Below, one piece after another: positions 26,155 through 37,000 of a stretch of DNA of 44,443 nt; within the stretch, counting starts at the first letter, position 1; each line of letters starts with the position of its first letter. Made by a program: the position numbers and the translations under genes. The DNA is from Rhodococcus sp. H36-A4 (lineage in GTDB: Bacteria; Actinomycetota; Actinomycetes; Mycobacteriales; Mycobacteriaceae), in NCBI RefSeq assembly GCF_027158005.1, contig NZ_JAPVLQ010000012.1, forward strand, positions 1 through 44,443, read 5' to 3'. Under the pieces are notes generated by a model that made no database searches, was not told the origin of the DNA, and saw nothing but the letters and a program-made list of their open reading frames with translations.

Positions 26155-26940
26155 GTGGCAAGCAAGAAGGCGACCGTTTTCGATCCAGCGCGCACCCTCG
26201 GCCTGCTGTGGCGAGTGGACGAGAAGCCGAGTCGCAGCGGGTTGAGTATCGACGCGATCGTCGACGCCGCGATCGAGATCGCGGACGCCGACGGGATCGA
26301 TGCTGTGTCCATGCGACGCGTCGCCGATCGACTCGGCGTCGGTGCAATGTCGCTCTACACGCACGTTCCGGGGCGCGAGGAACTTGCCGATCTGATGATC
26401 GACACCGCTGTGGCGTCGTTGTATTCGAGTGTCGCCGAACCCACCTCGGCGACCGATGGCTGGCGTAACGGACTTCGATTCGTCGCGGAGCGCAATTGGC
26501 TTCTCTACCAACGTCATCCGTGGATTCTCGATGTGCAGGGTGCGCGTGCTGTGTTGGGCCCGCATACCAATGGCAAGTATGAGGCAGAGCTGAGCGTCAT
26601 CGACGGCGTCGGGCTCACGGACATCGAAATGGATTCGGTCCTCACTCTTGTCCTGACGCATGTCGCGGGCACCGCACGCGCGCTCGCTCGATTCGACAAG
26701 GTTCGCGAGGAATCTGGAATGACGGATGCACAGTGGTGGGCCGCAACGGCGCCCGTCCTGGAGCGCGTCATGAATCACGCTGACTACCCGGTGTCGGCGC
26801 GCGTGGGAACCGCTGCCTCGACTTCGTATGGCGCAGTGACTGATCCGGTGCACGAGTACGTGTTCGGAGTCGATTGCATCCTCGACGGTGTGGCCGCGCT
26901 GATCGAGAGTGGGCGCGGCCACGTCCGCACCGATAGTTAG
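26155..26940 (+). CDS. TetR-family transcriptional regulator
   Basis: Protein of about 261 residues. The DNA-binding domain lies near the N terminus: LSIDAIVDAAIEIADADGIDAVSMRRVADRLGVGAMSLYTHVPGREELADLMID. The remaining helices resemble the TetR class C-terminal domain. The GTG at 26155 gives the natural beginning (VASKKATVFD). There is no ribosome site, and the sequence GTACAGCGTACTGT sits just upstream (26134-26147), which may be part of an operator for autoregulation. It ends in a four-base overlap with the convergent gene at 26937. The ligand is unknown. Confidence 0.87.
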   Translation: MASKKATVFDPARTLGLLWRVDEKPSRSGLSIDAIVDAAIEIADADGIDAVSMRRVADRLGVGAMSLYTHVPGREELADLMIDTAVASLYSSVAEPTSATDGWRNGLRFVAERNWLLYQRHPWILDVQGARAVLGPHTNGKYEAELSVIDGVGLTDIEMDSVLTLVLTHVAGTARALARFDKVREESGMTDAQWWAATAPVLERVMNHADYPVSARVGTAASTSYGAVTDPVHEYVFGVDCILDGVAALIESGRGHVRTDS

Positions 26941-27635
26941 CCGACAGCTTTCAACTCCGACGCTTGCTTGGGGAGCGGATGACGGCGTTGGTAGCGCCAC
27001 ACTGCATGTTCGAGCGCTGCACGTTCGACGTTCATGCTCTCTGCGGTCACGGCGAGAAGCATCTCGGCACTCTCGCCGTCGAGCGTTCTGCCGACCGCGT
27101 CCGAGGTGAACGCGATAACATGAAGCAGCGAGTTCGGTGTGCGCTCGCCCACGAGGAACAGGGCGCACTCCCACGTTTTCGTTCCGGCCCCGGGGATGGC
27201 GGTGAATGCTGCGCGAAGTTCATCCGAATCGATGAGATCTTCAGCTCGTGCCACGCGGAGTCCGGTCAGTGCCGTCGCGATGCGTGCGGCGCACTCGGCC
27301 TTGGTGGTGGAGTTGCCGGCCACCCGCTGCCTGTTCCCGAGAATCTCGGCGAGTTCCTCGGGCTTGTCCACGAGCGCGGCGAGCGCGGCCGGATCGTCCA
27401 GAGACTCGTACTGCCGATACTTGCGCCAACGGGAGACGACGCGCCTCACGCCGGTGTCGGGTCCACCGTAGGTTGCCCGCGCTGAGAACACTGCGTCGAG
27501 GAGGGCCGCTTCGACTTCCTGTGGCCATCCCGGATTCCAGTAGGGCGACTTCGATGGTGCTGCACATGTTTCGATATGCGCGGTGAGCGCCTCGCGGTCG
27601 CGCTGCGAAAATATATGTGTAACCGATGAATACAT
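26937..27635 (-). CDS. Possible HhH-GPD-fold protein of unknown function
   Basis: Protein of 232 residues that I could not assign firmly. Residues 147-154, IPGAGTKT, resemble the helix-hairpin-helix of endonuclease III-type DNA glycosylases, with Lys153 where their catalytic lysine sits. The preceding helices (LLDAVFSARATYG) also fit that fold. The catalytic aspartate expected 18 residues after the lysine falls on Leu171/His172, so a canonical glycosylase reaction is doubtful. The ATG at 27635 has a strong GGGGGGA ribosome site. An in-frame extension to 27743 would add a tandem FSKxIDP repeat. It could be a degenerate repair protein or an unrelated DNA-binding protein. Confidence 0.55.
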   Translation of the reverse strand: MYSSVTHIFSQRDREALTAHIETCAAPSKSPYWNPGWPQEVEAALLDAVFSARATYGGPDTGVRRVVSRWRKYRQYESLDDPAALAALVDKPEELAEILGNRQRVAGNSTTKAECAARIATALTGLRVARAEDLIDSDELRAAFTAIPGAGTKTWECALFLVGERTPNSLLHVIAFTSDAVGRTLDGESAEMLLAVTAESMNVERAALEHAVWRYQRRHPLPKQASELKAVG

Positions 27636-27645
27636 GAATCCCCCC

Positions 27646-27687
27646 GGGTCTATGTACTTCGAGAATGGGTCGATGCACTTCGAGAAG
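27646..27687. repeat. Tandem 21-bp repeat upstream of the HhH-like gene
   Basis: Two adjacent 21-base units (27646-27666 and 27667-27687) of the form GGGTCNATGNACTTCGAGAA differ at three positions. They lie 10 to 52 bases upstream of the ATG at 27635, so they occupy its leader or promoter. If translation started further upstream they would encode two copies of FSKxIDP. Confidence 0.7.
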
Positions 27688-27774
27688 CTACCCAGGGTCA
27701 CCGACAGCTTCGCGCCTGCGCTCATCCGGCCTCTGTGTGACAAGGCTCATATAACGGAAAGGTAACAATAAATC

Positions 27775-27788
27775 TGAGGGTTCCCTCA
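27775..27788. promoter_or_regulatory. Candidate fas operator, distal
   Basis: TGAGGGTTCCCTCA is a palindrome with six-base arms, followed by CGTTCG. The same pattern, TGAGG then four bases then CCTCACGTT, occurs on the opposite strand at 27910-27928. It lies 284 bases before the fas start. In mycobacteria the TetR-type activator FasR binds inverted repeats upstream of fas; whether this is its motif I cannot tell. Confidence 0.55.
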
Positions 27789-27914
27789 CGTTCGGCGCGC
27801 TTCCATTCGGGCTGTGCCAGCACTGATGTTTGTTACCGGCGAGTTGCCTCAACTGTAGGTAAAGGGCCTTCAGCGGCCGTACTCGCTGGTAGCAGTTGGA
27901 CGTCCAGTCAAACG

Positions 27915-27928
27915 TGAGGCTTTCCTCA
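27915..27928. promoter_or_regulatory. Candidate fas operator, proximal
   Basis: TGAGGCTTTCCTCA has five-base palindromic arms and is preceded by AACG. Read on the minus strand it gives TGAGG, AAAG, CCTCACGTT, matching the distal site in the opposite orientation. It is 144 bases before the fas start. The 437-base region 27636-28072 holds no gene, only these sites, the tandem repeat and the palindrome at 28034. Confidence 0.55.
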
Positions 27929-28033
27929 TGATTGTGTCTTAGCCTGGTGATGCGCGGACAGAGTGACTCGGTCCCCGACGGTCCTCCTCCACGGGGCCGC
28001 TGAACCGCGCCAGCGAAGGGCCATCCACGAATA

Positions 28034-28048
28034 CCTCGATATCCGAGG
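28034..28048. promoter_or_regulatory. Palindrome in the fas leader
   Basis: CCTCG, ATATC, CGAGG form a 5-5-5 inverted repeat that ends seven bases before the GAGAGGAA ribosome site (28056-28063) of fas. It could be an operator overlapping the leader or a small hairpin affecting ribosome access. Confidence 0.4.
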
Positions 28049-28072
28049 TGCTCACGAGAGGAATCTTGCAAC

Positions 28073-31000
28073 TTGACGATCAACGAGAGCACACCATCAC
28101 AGGGACAAGGCGCGAGCAGGTCGCCAAAGAGCGGTGGTGGTTCTCGTACGCTCGCAGATCGGTTCGCGGCCGGTGAGCCCTACGCGCTGGCTTTCGGCGG
28201 ACAGGGTGCCCCATGGCTCAGTTCGCTCGAAGAGCTCGCCCGCGACTCGGCACTCGAGCCCGAGCTCACGGACCTGGTCAACGAGTCCGTTGCCATCCTC
28301 GCACCCGTTGCAGACGAACTCCTCGTCGTGCGCTCGGTCGGATTCGATCCCATCGGCTGGATGCTCGAACAAGACCTGGCAGACGAGGACGACGCAGCCT
28401 CCACCGACGGTCCCTCCGAAGCCGCACTTACCTCCGCGGCCGTATCGCTTCCCGGCGTATTCCTGACCCAGGTCGCTGCACTGCGTGCGCTGAAGCTGCA
28501 AGGACTCGACCCCGCGCAGACGCCGCCGGTCGCCGTCATCGGACATTCACAGGGCCTCATCGCCGCCGAGTCGGTCAAGAGTGATGGTGCCCAGGACGCA
28601 CGCCTGCTTGCCGTCGCACAGCTGATCGGTGCTGCCGCAGGACTGGTCGCACGTCGTAGGGGAATCATCGGAGCTGCCGATCGGGCGCCCATGGTTTCGG
28701 TCTCGAACGTGGAACCGGAACGGCTCGCGTCGATCATCGAAGAACTCGCAATCCCGGGTGCACCGGAACGTTCCGCGGTCCTCGCAATCCGCAACGGACG
28801 CCGTCGCGTCGTGCTCGCAGGCCCGCCTGCTCAGCTCGCTCGCGTGCAGGAGCGCAGCGAGCAGATCGCTGCCGAGGAAGAGCGTGAGCGCGATTCCAAG
28901 AAGCGTGGCGGTTCGGTATTCGCGCCGGTCTTCGAGCAGCTCCCCGTCGAGGTCGGCTTCCACCACCCCGCACTGGGCGATGCGGTGGAACTCGTCTCTG
29001 CATGGGCACAGCGCTGTGGCCTCGACGTGGACATTGCGCGCACTCTTGCCCACAGCATCCTCGTCGCGCCCGTGGACTGGGTCGACGCCATCGACGGCGT
29101 CGTCGATGCAGGCGCCGACTGGATCCTCGACCTCGGTCCAGGTGACCTTCTGACTCGCATGACGACTCCGGCTCTGCGCGGACAAGGAGTGGGCATCGTC
29201 GCTGCCTCCACGCGCGGTGGACACCGCAACCTGCTGACGCCGGGCGCTGCCCCCGAGGTTGCGCCGGCGTGGTCGGAGTTCGCACCGAAGCCGATCACCT
29301 TGCCCAACGGTCGCGTCGTCGTCGAGACCACCTTCACCAAGCTCACCGGCCGTTCGCCTATCCTGCTCGCCGGCATGACCCCGACTACGGTCGACGCGAA
29401 AATTGTTGCCGCAGCGGCCAACGCAGGCCACTGGGCCGAGCTCGCCGGTGGCGGCCAGGTCACCGAGGACATCTTCACCGACCGCGTCGCCGAACTGTCG
29501 CAGCTCCTCGAGCCCGGTCGCGCGATTCAGTTCAACTCGCTCTTCCTCGACCCCTACCTGTGGAAACTACAGCTCGGCGGCCGTCGCCTCGTGCAGCGCG
29601 CCCGAGCGGCGGGTGCCGCTATCGACGGCGTCGTCGTCACCGCAGGCATCCCTGAACTCGAAGAAGCCGTTGCGCTCATCGAGGAGCTTTCCGACGCAGG
29701 CATTTCACACGTGTGCTTCAAGCCCGGCACCGTCGCGCAGATCCGCGCCGTAATTCGGATCGCGAACGAGGTGCCTTCCTACCCCGTCATCGTGCACATC
29801 GAGGGTGGTCGCGCAGGTGGCCACCACTCGTGGGAGGACCTCGACGATCTGCTGCTCGCGACCTACGCAGAGCTGCGAGCGCGTCCCAACCTGGTGATCT
29901 GCGTCGGTGGTGGAATCGGCACACCCGAGCGTGCAGCCGAATACCTGACGGGCCGTTGGTCCCTCGGCGCCGGGTACCCGAAGATGCCGCTCGATGGAAT
30001 CCTCGTCGGTACCGCCGCCATGGCAACGCTCGAAGCTACGACCTCGCCCGAGGTCAAGCAGCTTCTCGTCGACACGCCGGGTACCCCGGACTGGGTCGGC
30101 GCAGGCACTGCATCCGGCGGAATGGCCTCCGGCCGTAGCCAGCTCGGCGCGGACATTCACGAGATCGACAACGCAGCCTCACGCTGCGGGCGCCTGCTCG
30201 ACGAGGTCGCCGGTAACGCCGATGCTGTGGCCGAGCGTCGCGAGGAGATCATCGCGGCACTCGACGGAACCGCCAAGCCGTACTTCGGCGACGTGGAGTC
30301 GATGACCTACCAACAGTGGCTCATTCGCTATCTCGACCTGGCCATCGGCACGGACAAGCGCAAGGATTTCGATTGCGGCGGGGAGTTCACCGACGCGGTC
30401 ACCGAGGCCAACGATTCGGTGTGGCTCGACGTCACCTGGCGCACCCGTTTCCTCGAGATGCTTCAGCGCACCGAAGCCCGTCTGCACCCCGTCGACCGCG
30501 GCCCGATCCCGACGCTCTTCGCCGACGTCGACACTCTCGAACGTCCGCGCGCTGCACTTCGCTCGTTGCTCGCTCAGTTCCCCGATGCAGGCGAGGTCGT
30601 TCTGCACCCGGCTGACATCACTTTCTTCACCTCGCTCTGCAAGCTTCCGGGCAAGCCGATCAACTTCGTTCCCGTCGTCGACGGTGACGTTCGGCGCTGG
30701 TGGCGCAGTGACTCGCTGTGGCAGGCGCACGATTCGCGGTACTCCGCCGATCAGGTCTGTGTCATTCCCGGCACCGTTGCCGTCGCCGGAATCACCCGCG
30801 TCGACGAGCCGGTCGGGGAGCTACTCGATCGCTTCGAGAAGGCCACCGCCGACGAGTTGGTATCCGAGGGCGGTGCACCGGCGCCCGCTGTGAGCCGTCG
30901 TTACGCAGGCATCGCACCCGGTCTGCTCGGCATCGTTCTTGCCGCCCCTGACGTCGACTGGGCATCACGGATGACGCAGAACCCCGTTGCACGTCTCGGT

Positions 31001-34000
31001 GACACGGCGGACTGGATTGTCGAATCCGACACCGTCGCATCACACCCACAGACCGGATCCTCCCTCACCGTGCAGGATTCGACTCACGTCGAACTGACCG
31101 TTCCGCTCGCCCCCGGCAAGGAGGTGCGCATCCGCTTGACCGTCCCCGTATCCACCGTCGACGGTGGCGCCCCCGTCGTCACTGCCGAAGATGCGCAGGC
31201 CTCGATGTCCTCGCTACTCGGAATTGCTGCGGGACAAGACCTTCCCAAGGTGAAGAACGGTGTTGCACGTCTCAACCTGGCATGGATCCCTGATCTCGTG
31301 GCAGACCACGGCGGCGTCACCGGATCGGGTCTTCCCGACTCGCTGACCGTCAGCGGCAAGGCTGTTCCCGACGTGCTCGTCGGAGCATGCTGGCCTGCCG
31401 TCTTCGCCGTCCTCGGTGCCACTCGCACAGCTGCGGGTATCGACGTCATCGAGGGCATGTTGGATCTGGTCCACCTCGACCACAGCGTCAACCTGGAAGG
31501 TGAACTGCCCAGTGATGCATCGATTCTCGTCGTCAAAGCTGAGGCAGGAGAGGTGCTCGACACCGATCTCGGTCGCGTAGTCGAGGTCACCACCACCATC
31601 GGTGCGATGCTCGGGGAAGGTCTCGACGCGCCCACCGTGGCAACTCTCGTCGAACGCTTCGCCATCCGCGGACGCACCGGCAAGGGTGAACTGTCCGATC
31701 CGGCCCCCGCCGGAGGCTCGGTCAGTGCCGACGCCAAGGACACACCGCGTCGTCGCCGCCGTCAGGCGACCATTCTCGCGCCGCGCAACATGGCAGCCTT
31801 CGCTCAGGTTTCGGGCGATCACAACCCGATCCACACCTCCGATGCGGCTGCGCTCCTCGCCGGTCTCGGTTCTCCGATCGTGCACGGAATGTGGCTCTCC
31901 GCCGCAGCGCAGCAGGCCGTCACCGCAATCGACTACGCGGACACCAAGACTCCGCCGCGTCGTCTGACCGCATGGACCGCCCGCTTCCTCGGGATGGTCC
32001 GCCCCGGCGCCGAAATCGACATTCGGGTCGACCGCACCGGATTCGATCAGGGTGCCGAACTCATCGAGGTGTCCTGCCGTGTCGCAGGCGAACTCGTCAT
32101 GGTCGCTTCGGCTCGCACTGCGCCGCCGAAGACCGTCTACGCCTTCCCCGGACAGGGCATTCAGCGTCAGGGGATGGGTCTGGACGCTCGGTCGCGCTCG
32201 AAGGCCGCACGTGAGGTCTGGGAGCGTGCTGACAAGCACACTCGTAAGGCTCTCGGATTCTCGATCCTCGCGGTCGTCCGCGACAACCCGACCACGCTCA
32301 AAGCGCGTGGCACAGTCCACCGCCATCCCGACGGCGTCATCCACTTGACCCAGTTCACCCAGGTCGCGATGGCTGTTCTCGGTGTCGCACAGGTCGCCGA
32401 AATGCGTGAATCCGGTGTCTTCGTCGAGAACTCGATTCTCGCGGGCCACTCGGTCGGTGAGTACAACGCACTCGCTGCCGTCGCGGGTGTTCTCCCACTC
32501 GAAGCAGTCCTCGAGGTCGTCTTCCAGCGTGGATCGGCCATGCACGCGCTCGTTCCGCGTGACGCTTCCGGTCGAAGCGACTACCGCATGGCAGCCATCC
32601 GGCCGTCGCAGATGGGTGTCGCCGACACTGAAGTGCACGCTTTCGTCGCCGGTGTCGCCGAGGCTTCCGGTGAGTTCCTCGAGATCGTGAACCTGAACCT
32701 GCGTGGATCGCAGTACGCCATTGCCGGCACGGTTGCCGGCTTGGCTGCACTCGAGAAGGAGATCGATGTCCGCGTCGCCGAGTTCGGGGGCAAGCGCGCC
32801 TTCATCGTGGTGCCCGGTATCGATGTACCGTTCCACTCGACAGTGCTGCGCGGGGGAGTCGACGACTTCCGCACCCGGCTCGAAACGTTGCTGCCTGCTG
32901 ACCTCGACCCGGAGATCCTGCTCGGCCGCTACGTGCCGAACCTGGTGCCCAGGCCATTCTCGCTCGAGCGTTCGTTCATTCAGGAAATCGCGGACCTCGT
33001 TCCTTCCGAACCCCTGAACAACGTCCTCGCCGACTTCGATTCCTGGGCCGCACGCCCGCATGATCTGTGCCGCGTCGTGCTGACCGAACTGCTGGCATGG
33101 CAGTTCGCCAGCCCGGTCCGTTGGATCGAGACCCAGGACCTACTGTTCGCCGAAGAGGCAGACGGTGGACTCGGTGTGGAGCGTTTCGTCGAAATCGGTC
33201 TCGGCGCAACGCCGACGGTCGCCAACCTGGCTTCGCAGACATTGAAATTGCCGGGCCGCTTCGGATTCCCGGTCGAGGTGCTCAACCTCGAACGTGAGGC
33301 CGCGATCGTGTACGGCACCGACACCGACCCCGCGCCGGTGGAGGAAGAGGAGTCCGCTCCGGTCGAGGCTGCCTCTTCACCGGCCGCTTCCGCTGCCCCG
33401 GCTCCCGCTGCCGCACCCTCGGCTCCATCCGGTGGTCCACGGCCGGACGACATCTCCTTCAGCGCCTCGGACGCAACCAAGATCCTCATCGGACTGTGGA
33501 CCAAACTGCAGCTCGATCAGATCGGACCTGCCGACACCATCGAGGCACTGTGCGACGGCGTCTCCTCGCGTCGTAACCAGTTGCTCGTCGACCTCGGTTC
33601 CGAGCTTTCACTCGGTGCGATCGACGGCGCAGCCGATGCCGACATGGGCGCGCTCTCCGGCACGGTCAACAAGCTCGCCCGTACATACAAGCCCTTCGGC
33701 CCGGTACTGAGCGATTCGATCAACGACCACCTCCGCAAGGTCTTCGGGCCCTCGGGTCGTCGTCCGGCTTCCATCGCCGATCGCGTCAAGAAGGTATGGG
33801 AACTGGGTGACGGCTGGGCGCATCACGTCACTGCCGAGGTCGCTCTCGGAACCCGCGACGGCTCCTCGGTCCGCGGCGGTGCACTCGGCGGTCTGGCCGA
33901 CGGTGCACTCGCTGACGGCACTGCCGTCGACAACGTCATCGACTCGGCCGTAGCCGCTGTCGCCGCTCGCCGCGGTGTTTCGGTCTCGCTCCCGCAGACC

Positions 34001-37000
34001 GGTGGCGGAAGCGGCGGAACCGTCGATGCGGCTGCTCTCGGTGAGTTCACCGAGCACATCACCGGACGCGACGGGGTTCTGGCTTCGGCCGCGCGTCTCG
34101 TTCTCGAGCAGCTCGGCTTCGCCGATGCTCCGAACGCCTTGGCTGTCGACAATCCGGACGCCGCGTTGGTGGATCTGGTTGCCGCAGAACTGGGTTCGGA
34201 CTGGCCACGACTGGTCGCTCCGGCATTCGACGAGCGGAAGGCCGTTCTGGTCGACGATCGTTGGGCAACGGCGCGTGAGGACCTGGCCCGGTTGTGGCTC
34301 GGTACCGCAGGCGACATCGCCGTCGAAAGCTTCGCTGGATCGGGTAAAGCTGTTGCAGCTCAAGCTCAGTGGTGGAAGTCGAAGGCTCAGACCGAACGCA
34401 AGACCACGCTGGCCGAGTTCTACGGCCGTATCGCGGACATCGCACAGTCTTCCGAAGACAAGGGTGAATGGTCCGACGAGGTAGCCGTCGTCACCGGAGG
34501 TAGCAAGGGGTCGATCGCCGCGGCGATCGCCGCCAAGCTGCTCGGGGGCGGTGCAACCGTATTCATCACCACCTCCAAGCTCAACGACGAGCGACTGAAG
34601 TTCTACCGCGAGCTCTACCGGGCGAATGCTCGCGCCGGTGCAGCACTGTGGGTCGTTCCGGCCAACATTGCCTCGTACACCGACGTCGACGCGCTCATCG
34701 AGTGGATCGGTTCGGATCAGGTCGACAATGCAGGTGGGGCAAAGACTCTCGTCAAGGCAGGCGTCACACCTACCATGCTGTTCCCGTTCGCCGCACCTCG
34801 CGTCGTCGGTGAACTGTCCGACGCAGGTGCCCGCGCCGAGATGGAGATGCGGGTTCTGCTCTGGTCGGTCGAGCGTCTCATCGGTGGACTGTCGAAGATC
34901 GGTTACGACAACGACATCGACACCCACCTGCACGTCGTACTGCCAGGTTCACCGAACCGCGGCATGTTCGGCGGCGACGGTGCCTACGGTGAATCGAAGG
35001 CAGCCCTCGACGCCATCGCCACCAAGTGGGGCTCGGAGAAGAACTGGGCCGAGCGTGTTTCCATTGCCCACGCGCACATCGGGTGGGTTCGCGGAACCGG
35101 ACTCATGGGCGGCAACGATCCGATCGTCGAGGCCGTCGAGGCCGAAGGCGTGCGGACTTGGTCGACGAGTGAGATGGCAACCGAGCTGCTGAAGCTGTGC
35201 GAGCCTGCTGCTCGCCGCCAGGCCACGCAGGCGCCTCTACTTGCCGACCTCACCGGTGGACTGGCGAACACTAAGCTCGATCTCGTCGAGCTTTCCCGTG
35301 CTGCAGCCGACGCGGCCACCGAAAAGGTAGAGGAAGTGCTCGACAGCTCGGTGATTGCGGCTCTGCCTGCACCGCCGCGTTTGTCCACCTCGACCACTGC
35401 TCCGGCATGGCCTGCGCTCGATGTCGATCCGAAGGACCTGATCGTCATCGTCGGCGCCGGCGAGCTCGGACCTTACGGAAGTGCGCGTACGCGCTTCGAG
35501 ATGGAGGTCGACGAGGAGCTCTCCGCCGCAGGCGTTCTCGAACTCGCATGGAACACCGGCCTGATCACGTGGGAGAACGATCCCAAGCCGGGCTGGTACG
35601 ACATCGAATCCGGTGACCTCGTGCCGGAGGCCGACATCGCCGACAAGTACCACGACATCGTCGTCGAGAAGTGCGGTATCCGCACCTACGTCGACGACGG
35701 CGCCATGGTCGGCAACACAGCGCCGCTGATGACCTCGATCTTCCTCGACAACGACCTGACCTTCGTGGTCGGCACCGAGGTCGACGCACGGTCGTTCGCG
35801 GCTGCCGATCCCGAGCACACCGTCATCGCACCGGTACCGGAGTCCGGTGACTGGCAGGTCACTCGCAAGGCCGGAACCGAGATTCGCGTGCCGCGCAAGA
35901 TGAAGCTCACCCGTACCGTCGGTGGGCAGATTCCGACCGGCTTCGATCCGACCAAGTGGGGCATCTCGCCGGACATGGCGAGCTCGATCGACCGCGTCGC
36001 ACTGTGGAACATCGTGACCACCGTCGATGCGTTCATCTCCTCGGGCTTCAACCCGTCGGAACTGATGCGCTGGGTGCACCCCACGCTGGTCGCCAACACG
36101 CAGGGCACCGGCATGGGCGGAATGGAATCCATGCGCTCGCTCTACATCGACACCTTGCTCGGCGACGCTCGTGCGAACGACATCCTGCAGGAGGCACTGC
36201 CGAACGTCGTTGCAGCGCACGTGGTTCAGTCGTACATCGGCAGCTACGGCGCGATGGTTCACCCCGTCGCAGCGTGTGCAACTGCCGCCGTCTCCGTCGA
36301 GGAAGGCGTCGACAAGATCAAGTTGGGCAAGGCGCAACTCGTCGTCGCCGGTGGTTTCGACGACCTGAGCACCGAAGGCATCATCGGATTCGGCGACATG
36401 TCCGCCACCGCCGATTCGGCTGCCATGTCCGCCAAGGGAATCAGCGATCGTCGATTCTCCCGGGCCAACGACCGTAGGCGCGGCGGGTTCGTCGAGTCGC
36501 AGGGCGGTGGAACGGTTCTGCTCGCTCGCGGCGACCTGGCGCTGGAGATGGGACTTCCGGTCCTCGGTGTCGTTGCGTACGCGCAGTCGTTCGGCGACGG
36601 CGTGCACACCTCCATCCCGGCTCCGGGACTCGGTGCGCTCAGTGCCGGTCGTGGGGGCAAGGATTCGTCCTTCGCGTTGTCCCTCAACGCACTCGGCGTC
36701 AGTGCCGACGATGTGGCCGTGATCTCCAAGCACGACACCTCGACTGCCGCGAACGACCCGAACGAGGCCGAACTGCACACCCGCCTGGCCAAGGCAATCG
36801 GACGCACCGACGGAGCACCGCTGTTCGTCGTCTCGCAGAAGAGCCTGACCGGCCACTCGAAGGGTGGAGCCGCAGCATTCCAGCTGATCGGTCTCTGCCA
36901 GGTGCTCAGTAACGGAGTCATCCCGCCGAACCGCAGCCTCGATTGCGTCGACGACAAGATGACCGAGTTCGAACACCTCGTGTGGGCACGCGAGCCGCTG

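Noticed and set aside
27636..27743. Longer N terminus of the HhH-like gene with FSKxIDP repeats
   Set aside because: The ATG at 27635 has a strong ribosome site while the upstream start has none; mentioned as a possibility only.
31214..33061. 615-codon open frame antisense to fas
   Set aside because: Shadow of the fas codon bias; no domain recognised, no ribosome site or promoter.
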